Assembly: GCF_013072695.1 (NCBI RefSeq)
Contig: NZ_LXUK01000002.1
Location: 109,600-173,599 of the forward strand
Length of the DNA: 64,000 nucleotides
Reading direction: 5' to 3'
Origin: Acinetobacter sp. Ac_5812
GTDB lineage: Bacteria; Pseudomonadota; Gammaproteobacteria; Pseudomonadales; Moraxellaceae
The notes under the pieces were generated by a model, which saw only the letters and a list, made by a program, of their open reading frames with translations, searched no databases and had not been told where the DNA came from. The first letter of the stretch is position 1, and each line of letters starts with the position of its first letter. The position numbers were made by a program, and so were the translations under genes. Below are positions 16,292 through 25,769 of this stretch, piece by piece.

Positions 16292-19189
16292 ATGAAAAGG
16301 ATTATTCTTTGTATGTTAGGGGCTCAGGAAAAAAATTTGCCACAGTTTATCTATACAGATCAAATCGATTATCCAAATCATGTACGCTTATTTGTATTAA
16401 GTGTCTTCTGTATTTGTCTGTTAGATTATGCCCTATTTGGTATTTTTTATTCATTTGAATCAAATATTTTCACGACTTGGATGAGTATTACCCTCATCCT
16501 TTTATTTAGTTTTACCTGTATCTGTCATTTCTTACTCAAACGCTACTCTTCAGTTCGCTACACCAAGCAAACCAACATCATTTTTCAAGTGATCTGTTTT
16601 TTTACTGGTTTACTGATTGGAGTGAATACGATTGTCATTAATCACTACTTGGCTGTCGATATCCCTCATTTGATTGGGTCACATATTTTGACCCTAACTG
16701 CGTTACTACTCACTGCATCTCATATCATTGCACTGACCTTTTTAACCCAACATATTCGTTATTTTTTCTTATTTTTTATTCCTAGTATTGCACCTTTAAT
16801 CGCATCTCAAATTTTACATCGAGATCATGATCACACCCTGTTTTATCTTGCTTATTACTCTTCATTTTTCGCAACCGTACTCTGTGCTCAAGTCACTTAT
16901 AAAATTCATAAACGCTTGGCCTTGGTTTTAGATAAAAATAAACAACTGATTGATGTCGCCGAGCAACATAACCAATGGACTGAAGAACTCTGTCAGCAAT
17001 TACAGCGTGAAGTGAATAAATCCAAAGATATTGAAGCGCAACTGCAATTCAATAACCACCTGTTGGAACAAAAAGTTCGTGAACGTACATTCGACTTGAC
17101 GCAAATGAATGAAAGCTTAGAAGAACATCGTCAGAACTTAAGCTTTGCCCATGAAACCGCAGGCATTCGTCCTTGGGACTGGAATCTTGAAAGCCATACC
17201 GTTGGAGTCACCAATGCACATAGTCAAGCAGTCACGCGCAATTCTGAAAACCATTACACCCTACTACATAAAATCATTCATCCAGATGATATCGAGCGGG
17301 TAAAAAACACCTTATATAATCATTTATGTGGCCAAACCAAGCGTTATGAAGAAACCTTCAGAATTAAACGCCACAATGGTGAATGGACCTGGATTCATGA
17401 TGTTGGTCAGGTGATTCTAAGGGATCCAAAAGATGATACCCCTTTGCGAATGGTGGGTATTCATCGTGATATTAATCAGGAAAAGAAAGATCAAGAGCGC
17501 TTAAAACTTGCTGCCAGTGTATTTGAACAAGCTTCGGAAGGTATTTTTATTTTAGATGAAAACTTTAACTATGTTGAAGTGAATCCTAAATATGAACAAC
17601 TCACAGGTCTTGATAAACAAGCAATCGTGAGTAAACCGTTATTTGAAATTACCAAACAAAATAAACAACACCACCATAATTTTCATTTATCGATTCTTGA
17701 TACATTACGTGAAGAACAGGAATATGAGGGTGAATTTCAAGAGACCTATATTTCTGAAAAATCTTGTTTTTTGTGGATTCATATCAATGCAGTGAAAGAT
17801 GAACAAGAACGCGTCATCAACTATATTGGTATCGTTTCCGATCAGACTGAACGTAAGCATCAAGAGCAACGTTTATCTTATCTAACCAATTACGATACGC
17901 TCACCGATCTTCCTAACCGTTTTTATTACCAACAGCAGTTGCATCAATATTTGGTCAATGAAGCTTCGATTCAACATTTAGCTGTCATTCGTTTAAATAT
18001 CGATCGCTTCCGTGCACTGAATGAAATCATTAGCAACCAAGCGGGTAATGAGCTCCTTAAACAGGTGGCACAACGTTTACGCATTAGTAATATTGATGCC
18101 CTACTGGTCGCTCATTTAAGTGCAGATGACTTTGCAATTATTTATGAAATTTCACCACTGCATCCACCGATTCACCAATTGTGTAACAACATCGTTGAAG
18201 CGTTTAGCAAACCTTTTTATCTTGCAGATCAAGAGTACTTCGTAAGTATCTCAATCGGTGTCGCCATTTATCCAGAACATGGCCGTCAAGTCGATAATTT
18301 AAATACCCATGCGGAACAAGCACTTACCGAAGCTAAGCGTTTAGGTGGTAATACGATTCGTTACTACTCCAATGAAAGAGCGAGTTTTGTTGCGAAATAT
18401 ACAGATTTAGAACTCGATCTCAGAAAAGCCATTCAGAATAACGAGCTGGTTGTGTACTATCAGCCAAAGATTCATGCACATAATCATCAAATTAATGGTT
18501 TTGAAGCCCTAATCCGTTGGAAGCATCCAACCAAAGGGCTCATCATGCCAAGCATTTTCATTCCTTTAGCGGAAAGTACCAGCCTGATTTCTGATATTGG
18601 ACAGCTCGTTTTACATGAAGCGGCTAAGCAACTACAAACGTGGCAAAAGCTTGGTTTTAACAATATTAATATTGCAGTCAATATTGTGGCACAGCAAATT
18701 TTACGCGGCCAACTGCTGCATGATATTGATGCTGTGTTAAATACGTATGAGATCTCAGGAAAAAACCTTGAACTCGAAATTACTGAATCGGCCTTTATCG
18801 AAAACACCGAGAATGTCAAAACCGTGTTGTGTGCCATTAAAGAACGTCAGATTTCGATCGCACTGGATGACTTCGGTACAGGCTACTCTTCTCTTGCTTA
18901 CCTCACCGAATATCCAATTGACATTTTAAAAATTGATCGTGCTTTTATCTCTAAAATTGGTAATGCAAAACAAGATGCGATAGTTAATGCCATGATTGCC
19001 ATGGGTAAAACCATTGGCCTAAAAGTTGTGGCTGAAGGTGTTGAAACAGAACAGCAATATGAATATTTGAAACGACAAAATTGCGACATATTACAGGGTT
19101 ACTTATTTTCACAACCGCTCACGGCCGCCCATGCGACAGAATACCTGCAAAAACAAAAGCAGCAGTCAACTGCAAGATATTCCATTTAA
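16292..19189 (+). CDS. Membrane-bound PAS-GGDEF-EAL protein, probable c-di-GMP phosphodiesterase
   Basis: The 965-residue protein has about five or six N-terminal membrane segments (residues about 30-205), a coiled coil (about 215-280), two PAS/PAC domains (about 285-395 and 400-520), a GGDEF-fold domain (about 535-685) and an EAL domain (about 695-955). The cyclase signature is degenerate (SADDF in place of GGDEF), so synthesis of c-di-GMP is unlikely. The EAL domain is intact: FEALIRW, ALDDFGTGYSSL, the DILKIDRAFI segment and VVAEGVE. It is therefore predicted to break down c-di-GMP in response to a PAS-sensed signal, affecting surface behaviour. An alternative ATG at 16313 is possible. Confidence 0.9.
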   Translation: MKRIILCMLGAQEKNLPQFIYTDQIDYPNHVRLFVLSVFCICLLDYALFGIFYSFESNIFTTWMSITLILLFSFTCICHFLLKRYSSVRYTKQTNIIFQVICFFTGLLIGVNTIVINHYLAVDIPHLIGSHILTLTALLLTASHIIALTFLTQHIRYFFLFFIPSIAPLIASQILHRDHDHTLFYLAYYSSFFATVLCAQVTYKIHKRLALVLDKNKQLIDVAEQHNQWTEELCQQLQREVNKSKDIEAQLQFNNHLLEQKVRERTFDLTQMNESLEEHRQNLSFAHETAGIRPWDWNLESHTVGVTNAHSQAVTRNSENHYTLLHKIIHPDDIERVKNTLYNHLCGQTKRYEETFRIKRHNGEWTWIHDVGQVILRDPKDDTPLRMVGIHRDINQEKKDQERLKLAASVFEQASEGIFILDENFNYVEVNPKYEQLTGLDKQAIVSKPLFEITKQNKQHHHNFHLSILDTLREEQEYEGEFQETYISEKSCFLWIHINAVKDEQERVINYIGIVSDQTERKHQEQRLSYLTNYDTLTDLPNRFYYQQQLHQYLVNEASIQHLAVIRLNIDRFRALNEIISNQAGNELLKQVAQRLRISNIDALLVAHLSADDFAIIYEISPLHPPIHQLCNNIVEAFSKPFYLADQEYFVSISIGVAIYPEHGRQVDNLNTHAEQALTEAKRLGGNTIRYYSNERASFVAKYTDLELDLRKAIQNNELVVYYQPKIHAHNHQINGFEALIRWKHPTKGLIMPSIFIPLAESTSLISDIGQLVLHEAAKQLQTWQKLGFNNINIAVNIVAQQILRGQLLHDIDAVLNTYEISGKNLELEITESAFIENTENVKTVLCAIKERQISIALDDFGTGYSSLAYLTEYPIDILKIDRAFISKIGNAKQDAIVNAMIAMGKTIGLKVVAEGVETEQQYEYLKRQNCDILQGYLFSQPLTAAHATEYLQKQKQQSTARYSI

Positions 19190-19299
19190 ACGTGAATTTT
19201 AACCTTTTCTGCTATTTATTTTTCGCTGAATAGCAACTGTCAAGAAGCATGCAGTTCAGTGAAAATAAGCTTTTTTGACTGTGCGAAAGCATGAACTAG

Positions 19300-19308
19300 T
19301 GCTATATT
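19300..19308 (+). promoter_or_regulatory. Candidate extended -10 promoter of maeB
   Basis: TGCTATATT (TG plus one base plus TATATT) lies about 70 bases before maeB. The upstream TTGACT at 19276-19281 is 21 bases away, too far for a canonical pair, so the extended -10 would be the main element. Confidence 0.4.
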
Positions 19309-19380
19309 CTTGTGCACTTATCTTAATATCGTAATTAGACAGCTATATGTCTGATTATTATCGGAACAAACGAGACTCAG

Positions 19381-21651
19381 ATGGACGATCAATCTTTAAA
19401 ACAAGCCGCTTTGTATTACCATGAATTTCCAACCCCAGGAAAAATCAGTGTGACACCTAGCAAGCAGCTCGTTAACCAACGAGATTTAGCGCTTGCCTAC
19501 TCACCTGGTGTTGCTGCGCCATGTTTGGAAATCGAACGTGACCCTTCTGCCGCTGCCAAATATACAGCGCGCGGTAATCTGGTTGCCGTCGTGAGTAATG
19601 GTACAGCCGTGCTTGGTTTGGGAAATATTGGTCCGCTCGCGTCTAAACCTGTAATGGAAGGTAAAGGCGTTCTGTTCAAAAAGTTCGCTGGTGTTGATGT
19701 CTTTGATATCGAAATTGATGAAAATGATCCAGACAAGATCGTAGATATCGTTGCTGCATTAGAGCCGACTTTTGGTGGTATCAACTTAGAAGATATCAAG
19801 GCGCCAGAATGTTTCTACATCGAGAAGAAACTTCGCGAACGTATGAAAATTCCTGTATTCCATGATGACCAACATGGGACCAGTATTATTGTCGGTTCAG
19901 CGTTACTCAATGCTTTGCAACTGGTCAATAAAAAAATTGACGAAATTAAAATCGTTGCATCAGGTGCCGGTGCTGCAGCACTTTCGTGCTTAGATTTGCT
20001 TTGCGCTTTAGGCGTGAATAAAGCCAATATCGTTGTTGCCGATTCTCGCGGACTGCTCACTACATCACGTGAAGGTTTAGATGAATCGAAAAAGCGTTAT
20101 GTACAAGACATTCAAGCAACACAATTGCATGAAGTGATGGCTGGTGCAGATATGTTCCTCGGCCTTTCAGCAGCGGGCATCTTAACCAAAGAAATGGTTA
20201 AGGAAATGGCTGAAAATCCAATTATTTTTGCACTTGCAAACCCAGATCCCGAAATTCTACCTGAACATGCGCACGAAGTACGTCCAGATGCAATCATGGC
20301 AACGGGCCGTTCAGACTATCCTAACCAAGTGAACAACGCACTTTGCTTCCCTTATATCTTCCGTGGTGCACTGGATGTTGGTGCAACAACGATTAATGAA
20401 GAAATGAAGATTGCCTGTGTACATGCAATTGCACGCATGGCACATGTGGAAGCAGATGCTGCAACCTATGGTGAAAAATCTGCGTCATTTGGTCGCGACT
20501 ATTTGATCCCTCGCCCACTTGATCAACGTTTGATTTTAGAAATTGCTCCTGCTGTTGCGAAAGCAGCTATGGATTCGGGCGTTGCGACTCGTCCGATCGA
20601 AGATTTTTCTGCGTATCGTCAACGCCTTTCTGAGTTTGTTTATAACTCAGCGTTCTTGATGAAACCAATCTTCTCTCAAGCGAAAACAGACCCTAAACGT
20701 ATTGCCTATGCTGAAGGTGAAGATCAGCGTGTATTACGTGCAGTTCAGATTGTGGTTGATGAAGGCTTAGCGAAACCAATTCTGATTGGTCGTACTGCTG
20801 TGATTGAAGACAACATCAAAAAGTTGGGTTTACGTTTACAGCATGGCGTGAATATTGAAATCGTCGATCAGGAAAAGAATCCATCTTATGATGATTTCTG
20901 GAAAGAATACCATCAAATCATGCAACGCAAAGGCGTAACAGTTGAATATGCGCAACGTGAAGCACGTCGCCGCTCAACACTCATCGCAGCGATGTTAGTT
21001 AAATTTGGTAAAGCCGATGGTATGTTGTGTGGTACTTACTCAAGCTATGATATTCATTTAGATTTCGTGAAAAACGTGATTGGCCTAAAAGAAGGTCGTA
21101 GCACGTTCTTCACGCTAAATGCATTAATGCTTGAAGATCGCAATTTATTTATTGCAGATACTTATGTAAATACCAATCCAACTGCGACTCAACTTGCTGA
21201 AATGACCATTTTGGCTGCGGAAGAAGTTCGTCGTTTCGGTATTACACCACGTGTCGCACTACTTTCTCACTCAAGTTTTGGTAGCGACCAGAATGACCCA
21301 AGCGCACAAAAAATGCGTGAAGTCTATCGTCTGCTTTCAGAGCAGGCACCTGAGTTAGAAGTTGAAGGTGAAATGCATGGTGATGCAGCATTAGATGAAA
21401 ATATTCGTCATTTTGCATTCCCAAATTCACGTTTCAAAGGTTCAGCAAACTTGTTGATTATGCCGAATCTAGATTCAGCGAATATTTCATTCAACTTGTT
21501 AAAAGCAACTTCTGGTAATAATGTGACGATTGGACCTATTTTATTGGGTGCTGCAAAACCTGTTCATATTCTGACACCTACAGCAACAACGCGTCGTTTG
21601 GTGAATATGACCGCATTAACGGTTGCCGAAATTCAGCAAAGCCAAAACTAA
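19381..21651 (+). CDS. maeB: NADP-dependent malic enzyme (malic enzyme fused to phosphotransacetylase domain)
   Basis: The 756-residue cytosolic protein converts malate to pyruvate with NADPH production. Residues about 1-430 are the malic enzyme part: the catalytic Tyr in [13 protein letters not shown], the [15 protein letters not shown] motif, [10 protein letters not shown] metal site and the VASGAGAAA nucleotide loop. Residues about 430-756 are a phosphotransacetylase-like domain that in MaeB serves oligomerisation and acetyl-CoA regulation rather than catalysis. Length agrees with E. coli MaeB (759). A terminator shared with the cca leader follows. Confidence 0.96.
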   Translation: MDDQSLKQAALYYHEFPTPGKISVTPSKQLVNQRDLALAYSPGVAAPCLEIERDPSAAAKYTARGNLVAVVSNGTAVLGLGNIGPLASKPVMEGKGVLFKKFAGVDVFDIEIDENDPDKIVDIVAALEPTFGGINLEDIKAPECFYIEKKLRERMKIPVFHDDQHGTSIIVGSALLNALQLVNKKIDEIKIVASGAGAAALSCLDLLCALGVNKANIVVADSRGLLTTSREGLDESKKRYVQDIQATQLHEVMAGADMFLGLSAAGILTKEMVKEMAENPIIFALANPDPEILPEHAHEVRPDAIMATGRSDYPNQVNNALCFPYIFRGALDVGATTINEEMKIACVHAIARMAHVEADAATYGEKSASFGRDYLIPRPLDQRLILEIAPAVAKAAMDSGVATRPIEDFSAYRQRLSEFVYNSAFLMKPIFSQAKTDPKRIAYAEGEDQRVLRAVQIVVDEGLAKPILIGRTAVIEDNIKKLGLRLQHGVNIEIVDQEKNPSYDDFWKEYHQIMQRKGVTVEYAQREARRRSTLIAAMLVKFGKADGMLCGTYSSYDIHLDFVKNVIGLKEGRSTFFTLNALMLEDRNLFIADTYVNTNPTATQLAEMTILAAEEVRRFGITPRVALLSHSSFGSDQNDPSAQKMREVYRLLSEQAPELEVEGEMHGDAALDENIRHFAFPNSRFKGSANLLIMPNLDSANISFNLLKATSGNNVTIGPILLGAAKPVHILTPTATTRRLVNMTALTVAEIQQSQN

Positions 21652-21701
21652 GTTCACTTAAGCCTCGCTTTTCTTGAAAAGCTTCGCTTAACCCTTGAGA
21701 A

Positions 21702-21746
21702 AACCTCTATTCTGTAGCATGATTGTGTGAAGAATAGAGGTTTTTT
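21702..21746 (+). terminator. Terminator after maeB that contains the cca ribosome binding site
   Basis: AACCTCTATTCT (21702-21713) and AGAATAGAGGTT (21731-21742) form a perfect 12-bp stem with a 17-base loop, followed by T residues to 21746. The 3' arm holds AGAGG (21736-21740), which lies seven bases before the cca start codon at 21748, so the folded RNA would mask that ribosome site. Confidence 0.85.
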
Positions 21747-21747
21747 C

Positions 21748-22974
21748 ATGCAAGTTTATTTAGTAGGCGGTGCTGTCCGAGATCATTTACTCGGCCATCC
21801 CTATCACGAAAAAGATTATGTGGTGGTTGGAGCAACGCCCGAGCAATTACTCGCCGAAGGCTATCAACCCGTGGGAAAAGATTTCCCTGTATTTCTACAT
21901 CCAATAACAAAAGAAGAATATGCACTTGCACGTACTGAACGTAAATCAGGCGTTGGTTATCACGGTTTTCAATTTTTTACCGATACCACGGTTAAGTTAG
22001 AAGAAGATCTGATCCGCCGTGATTTAACCATTAATGCGATGGCAATGGATGATGCAGGTACTATCTATGACCCCTATGGCGGAAAAGACGATTTAGATCA
22101 AAAAATTCTACGCCATGTTTCAGATGCATTTACCGAAGATCCTCTGCGCGTACTTCGTGTAGCGCGTTTTGCTGCTCGTTATGCAAACTATGGCTTTAAA
22201 ATCGCAGATGAAACCCTACAATTAATGCAGAAAATTGCCCAATCTGGCGAGCTTGATGCATTAACACCTGAACGTGTCTGGAAAGAAACCTCTCGTGCAT
22301 TGCTGGAAGATCATGCTGATGTCTACTTTCAAACACTCAAAGATTGCGATGCATTGCAAATTTTATTTCCAGAGATTGATGCTCTTTTCGGTGTACCACA
22401 ACGTCCTGAATATCATCCTGAGATTGATTGTGGCATCCACACCCTCATGGCGCTTAAACAGGCCTGTTTAGCGAAATATGCGCTGGATGTGCGTTTTGCT
22501 GTGCTTGTGCATGATCTTGGCAAGGCACTCACCCCTGTGGACGAACTACCACGCCATATCATGCATGAAGAACGTGGTCTCCAGCCTGTAACGGATCTGT
22601 GTGATCGTTTAAGAGTTCCAACGCATTTAAAAAGTCTGGCTTTGATCGTATGCAAAGAGCATTTAAAATGTCATCAAGTGAAAAATCTAAAGCCAGGCAC
22701 TTTATGGCGTCTTTTACAACGTTTAGATGTATTGCGTCGACCTGAAAAAGTTGAAGCCTTTGTTCAGGCCTGTGAGTGTGATGCCAAAGGTCGTTTAGGT
22801 TTAGAACACCGCCCTTATCCCCAAGCACAATACATGCTAGACGCAATGCAAATCGTCAGAAATATTCGTGCACAGGATTTACCTGAACATGTGACTGGTC
22901 CAGAAATTGGTGAAATGCTGATTCAGTATCGCATTGAAGCACTCGCTAAATTTAAAGATCTGCACAATAACTGA
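21748..22974 (+). CDS. cca: CCA-adding multifunctional tRNA nucleotidyltransferase
   Basis: The 408-residue enzyme adds or repairs the 3' CCA end of tRNAs. The class II nucleotidyltransferase head has VYLVGGAVRDHLLG and the RRDLTINAMAMD motif, with the catalytic DxD in HEKDY-type position. The neck motif DPLRVLRVARFAARY follows, and the C-terminal HD domain contains VLVHDLGKALTP, so a phosphohydrolase function as in E. coli Cca is likely. The ATG at 21748 is preferred over an in-frame GTG at 21727 inside the terminator loop. Two tRNA genes lie downstream. Confidence 0.95.
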   Translation: MQVYLVGGAVRDHLLGHPYHEKDYVVVGATPEQLLAEGYQPVGKDFPVFLHPITKEEYALARTERKSGVGYHGFQFFTDTTVKLEEDLIRRDLTINAMAMDDAGTIYDPYGGKDDLDQKILRHVSDAFTEDPLRVLRVARFAARYANYGFKIADETLQLMQKIAQSGELDALTPERVWKETSRALLEDHADVYFQTLKDCDALQILFPEIDALFGVPQRPEYHPEIDCGIHTLMALKQACLAKYALDVRFAVLVHDLGKALTPVDELPRHIMHEERGLQPVTDLCDRLRVPTHLKSLALIVCKEHLKCHQVKNLKPGTLWRLLQRLDVLRRPEKVEAFVQACECDAKGRLGLEHRPYPQAQYMLDAMQIVRNIRAQDLPEHVTGPEIGEMLIQYRIEALAKFKDLHNN

Positions 22975-23076
22975 TTAATTTTTAAGTAAATTAAGTCTTT
23001 TTTGTACAGATTCACTTATCTATACGCCAAAAAGATTATTAATCAAGCAAACGATTAATTTTATTTACTATTGTTG

Positions 23077-23105
23077 TTGACGCATCCGCTTTTCATGCCT
23101 AAAAT
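23077..23105 (+). promoter_or_regulatory. Promoter of the tRNA-Asn pair
   Basis: TTGACG (23077-23082) and TAAAAT (23100-23105) are spaced by 17 bases and followed by a GC-rich discriminator (GCGC), typical of stable-RNA promoters. The predicted start is about 5 bases before the first tRNA. Confidence 0.8.
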
Positions 23106-23116
23106 GCGCATCAGAT

Positions 23117-23192
23117 TCTCCAATAGCTCAGTCGGTAGAGCGACGGACTGTTAATCCGCAGGTCCCTGGTTCGAGCCCAGGTTGGAGAGCCA
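23117..23192 (+). tRNA. tRNA-Asn (anticodon GTT), copy 1
   Basis: 76 bases including an encoded CCA end. The acceptor stem TCTCCAA pairs with TTGGAGA; anticodon GTT is at 23150-23152; the T arm is CCTGGTTCGAGCCCAGG. It is transcribed together with the second copy 9 bases downstream. Confidence 0.96.
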
Positions 23193-23201
23193 ATCTACTA
23201 T

Positions 23202-23277
23202 TCTCCCATAGCTCAGTCGGTAGAGCGACGGACTGTTAATCCGCAGGTCCCTGGTTCGAGCCCAGGTGGGAGAGCCA
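23202..23277 (+). tRNA. tRNA-Asn (anticodon GTT), copy 2
   Basis: 76 bases with encoded CCA. Identical to copy 1 except for one compensated acceptor-stem pair: TCTCCCA/TGGGAGA in place of TCTCCAA/TTGGAGA. The anticodon GTT lies at 23235-23237. Confidence 0.96.
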
Positions 23278-23287
23278 AGATTCTAAA

Positions 23288-23316
23288 AAGCCCTGATCAT
23301 TGATCGGGGCTTTTTT
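23288..23316 (+). terminator. Terminator after the tRNA pair
   Basis: AAGCCCTGAT pairs with ATCGGGGCTT (one G-U pair) and is followed by T6 at 23311-23316. Confidence 0.88.
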
Positions 23317-23342
23317 ATTAATCAACAACAAAAATGCCGCAT

Positions 23343-23373
23343 AAAAAAAGCTCCTGATCAACAGAAGCTTTTT
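23343..23373 (-). terminator. Terminator after miaE (leftward)
   Basis: On the minus strand AAGCTTCTG pairs with CAGGAGCTT (one G-U pair) and is followed by seven T residues. It ends the leftward lepA-to-miaE cluster, facing the tRNA terminator. Confidence 0.75.
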
Positions 23374-23388
23374 ATCTCTTAATTCAAC

Positions 23389-24045
23389 TTAGGCAGTGAC
23401 CTGTGCTGGTACACCGCTATGAAAACGGAACATATCATCTGGACTTGAAATCAGATTCTTTTCCACTTCACGAATATGCTCAATGCGTTGCTGGATCGTC
23501 TCTTCTGGATCTTTGAGTTTTGCAGTTTTTGCAACGTCCAAAGCCAGTGCTAAATAGTCCTCAAAATGGCGAGATTCCGACTTAAGCAAATAGCGGTAGT
23601 ATCGCCCTAGTTCATCGTCCACAATCGGTGCCAGCGCATAGAAACGCTCACAAGAGCGTGCTTCTACAAATGCACCAATAATCATGACATCAATCAACGC
23701 CTCAGGCTCATAAGTGCGAATTTCTTTACGCAATTCACCTGCGTAACGTCCCGCACTTAAGCCCTTCCACTCTTGTCCACGTTTGGTCATGAACTCTAAA
23801 ACCTGCTCATAATGCAGCATTTCTTCACGCACCAATTGTGCCAATTTCACTTGCAGGTCTGTAAAGAAACTATAGCGGAACATCAAGTTCATTGCTGTAC
23901 TCGCCGCTTTTTTCTCACAGTTGGCATGGTCTTGCATTAATACATCAAGATTATTAATGGCTTCATCCAACCATGCCTGAGGAGTCGCACAACCTAAAAA
24001 TGCGATGACAGGTTGCATTAACTCATCATAATTTACACTACTCAT
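23389..24045 (-). CDS. miaE: tRNA 2-methylthio-N6-isopentenyladenosine hydroxylase
   Basis: The 218-residue ferritin-like diiron oxygenase hydroxylates the isopentenyl side chain of ms2i6A37 in tRNAs. Four-helix-bundle iron ligands are visible as CEKKAAS, REEMLHYEQV, FVEARSCERF and SESRHFEDY, the ExxH pairs of the family. The start is the ATG at 24045; the codon before it is TTG. It lies five bases from the pdxJ stop in a leftward cluster. MiaE is restricted to some gamma-proteobacteria and needs MiaA/MiaB products. Confidence 0.93.
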   Translation of the reverse strand: MSSVNYDELMQPVIAFLGCATPQAWLDEAINNLDVLMQDHANCEKKAASTAMNLMFRYSFFTDLQVKLAQLVREEMLHYEQVLEFMTKRGQEWKGLSAGRYAGELRKEIRTYEPEALIDVMIIGAFVEARSCERFYALAPIVDDELGRYYRYLLKSESRHFEDYLALALDVAKTAKLKDPEETIQQRIEHIREVEKNLISSPDDMFRFHSGVPAQVTA

Positions 24046-24049
24046 CAAC

Positions 24050-24778
24050 TTATCTCGCAGCAGCCTGAATCGCTGCTTTCATCTCTTTTACTGCTTGAGA
24101 CAAACCCACAAATACACTGTCAGCAATAATCGAATGCCCAATGTTTAATTCATGAATTTGTGGAATTGCTGCAATCGCAGCAACATTATCTAGATTCAAA
24201 CCATGCCCAGCATTCACAACCAAACCTTTTGCCGCTGCATATTCCGCACCTTTGATAATACGGGCTAATTCAGCTTGCTGTTGTGCATCCGTTTCCGCAT
24301 CTGCATAAGCACCCGTATGGATTTCAATGGTTGGTGCACCACATGCCACCGCTGCATCAATCTGTGCTAAATCTGCATCGATAAACAAAGACACATCGCT
24401 ACCCATGGCTTTGAGTGCTTGGGTCGCCGCTTTGACTTTCTCAAAATGACCTACCACATCCAAACCACCTTCGGTGGTCACTTCTTGACGTCGCTCGGGT
24501 ACAAAGCACACATGTTGTGGCTGAATCTCTTTGGCAAATGCAACCATTTCATCTGTTACTGCCAATTCTAGATTCATACGTGTTTTTAATAATGGACGCA
24601 TACGGCGTACATCATCATCTTGTATATGACGGCGATCTTCACGTAAGTGCAAAGTAATACCCTCAGCACCGGCTTCTTCACAAACCAAAGCAGCCTGAAC
24701 TGGATCAGGGTAAGTTGTACCACGTGCCTGTCTTAATGTCGCAACATGATCAATGTTTACACCCAAGATTGCAGCCAT
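24050..24778 (-). CDS. pdxJ: Pyridoxine 5'-phosphate synthase
   Basis: The 242-residue TIM-barrel enzyme condenses 1-deoxyxylulose-5-phosphate and 3-amino-2-oxopropyl phosphate into vitamin B6 phosphate. It begins with the PdxJ signature [17 protein letters not shown], and has [42 protein letters not shown] and [10 protein letters not shown], all family landmarks with catalytic Glu and His residues. The order recO-pdxJ matches E. coli, although here a 53-base gap separates them. Confidence 0.96.
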   Translation of the reverse strand: MAAILGVNIDHVATLRQARGTTYPDPVQAALVCEEAGAEGITLHLREDRRHIQDDDVRRMRPLLKTRMNLELAVTDEMVAFAKEIQPQHVCFVPERRQEVTTEGGLDVVGHFEKVKAATQALKAMGSDVSLFIDADLAQIDAAVACGAPTIEIHTGAYADAETDAQQQAELARIIKGAEYAAAKGLVVNAGHGLNLDNVAAIAAIPQIHELNIGHSIIADSVFVGLSQAVKEMKAAIQAAAR

Positions 24779-24831
24779 AAAAATATCCTATTATTTACCC
24801 TTCTTTTTGCATCATCAATACATCAAGAAGA

Positions 24832-25539
24832 TCAAGTTTGTGTATTTTGAATCCAAAGTTGACGGCTTTTCAGCGGTCGATCACCCAGCAAAGAGCTAAT
24901 CATTTGACGGTATAGTTTACCCAATAATTGCAACTGTTCGGGAGAAAAATCCTGTCCATCTTCATAACTTTGCATTGAACCAAGTAAATTGCCCGCCAAG
25001 GTCGCACGTGATGCTTTTGCAACAGGTAAAAAACCATCGTTCAGCTGGAAATGATAATGTTGAGACGGTTGAACCGCTTGCTGATTTGCATCAACCGAAA
25101 AGTCAATTGCATAACCAAGCTCTTGCAGTAAAGCATGCTCAAATTGACGGAGAATTTGTCTCAGAAATAATGCCGCTTGCTCATGTGAAGCAAGTTGTTG
25201 TAATTGCAATAATATCAATTGATATTGTTCAAAGGTTTGCGGCATGGCCTCTTCTAATGGGCATAACCGTAATAAAATTTCATTTAAATAAAAACCAGCA
25301 AAAAATGCATCGCCATGAAAAAACACAGGTTGATTCAGGATTTCTAATTTTGTGAAATTTTTAAGTTCTGACTTACCAGAAGCTTGCAGACGAATAGGTT
25401 GGTATTGCGGCGGTGGGACCTGTCTTAGAATCCCATCCACCCGACCATATTCTTGTGTAAATAAATGCACAATATGGCTTTTTTCACGATATTTACGATG
25501 ATGAATCAAATAACCATGCAGGACTTCATTACGCATCAT
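24832..25539 (-). CDS. recO: DNA repair protein RecO
   Basis: The 235-residue protein loads RecA on SSB-coated DNA with RecR. The N-terminal OB fold (GYLIHHRKYREKSHIVHLFTQEYGR) and the helical C-terminal part (FEHALLQELGYAIDF) fit RecO. The zinc-cysteine motif found in some RecO proteins is absent, as in enteric RecO. It lies downstream of era and a lipoprotein gene, a usual era-recO-pdxJ arrangement with one insertion. Confidence 0.92.
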   Translation of the reverse strand: MMRNEVLHGYLIHHRKYREKSHIVHLFTQEYGRVDGILRQVPPPQYQPIRLQASGKSELKNFTKLEILNQPVFFHGDAFFAGFYLNEILLRLCPLEEAMPQTFEQYQLILLQLQQLASHEQAALFLRQILRQFEHALLQELGYAIDFSVDANQQAVQPSQHYHFQLNDGFLPVAKASRATLAGNLLGSMQSYEDGQDFSPEQLQLLGKLYRQMISSLLGDRPLKSRQLWIQNTQT

Positions 25540-25548
25540 AGAACGAGA

Positions 25549-25743
25549 CTAGTCCTTCTTTTTCTCATCCTTTTCATCATCGCCATCAGGAATCACCGCA
25601 CCAACAACAGCAGCCGTTCCTTTAACAACACCTTTGGTGGTCTTATAAGCAACTTTAACAGGTACAGTCACAAGCTTGTGAATACAGCCTTGCAACATAA
25701 AAATGCATGTCACGATTGCGAGTACACGGATTGTTATTTTCAT
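25549..25743 (-). CDS. Small lipoprotein of unknown function
   Basis: The 64-residue product begins with MKITIRVLAIVTCIFMLQGC, a lipoprotein signal peptide with the lipobox LQGC, then a short Val/Lys-rich region and a charged Asp/Glu/Lys tail. It is predicted to be a membrane-anchored lipoprotein. The ATG at 25743 starts the signal peptide; seven residues upstream in frame are unlikely. It is inserted between era and recO, 9 bases from recO, and is probably co-transcribed. Confidence 0.75.
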   Translation of the reverse strand: MKITIRVLAIVTCIFMLQGCIHKLVTVPVKVAYKTTKGVVKGTAAVVGAVIPDGDDEKDEKKKD

Positions 25744-25769
25744 ACCTGTTTCCATTGTCAGCAAGACAG

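Noticed and set aside
23117..23277. tRNA-Asn genes as the prophage attachment site
   Set aside because: The prophage genes start more than 7 kb away beyond lepA, and no integrase or tRNA-end repeat is seen there.
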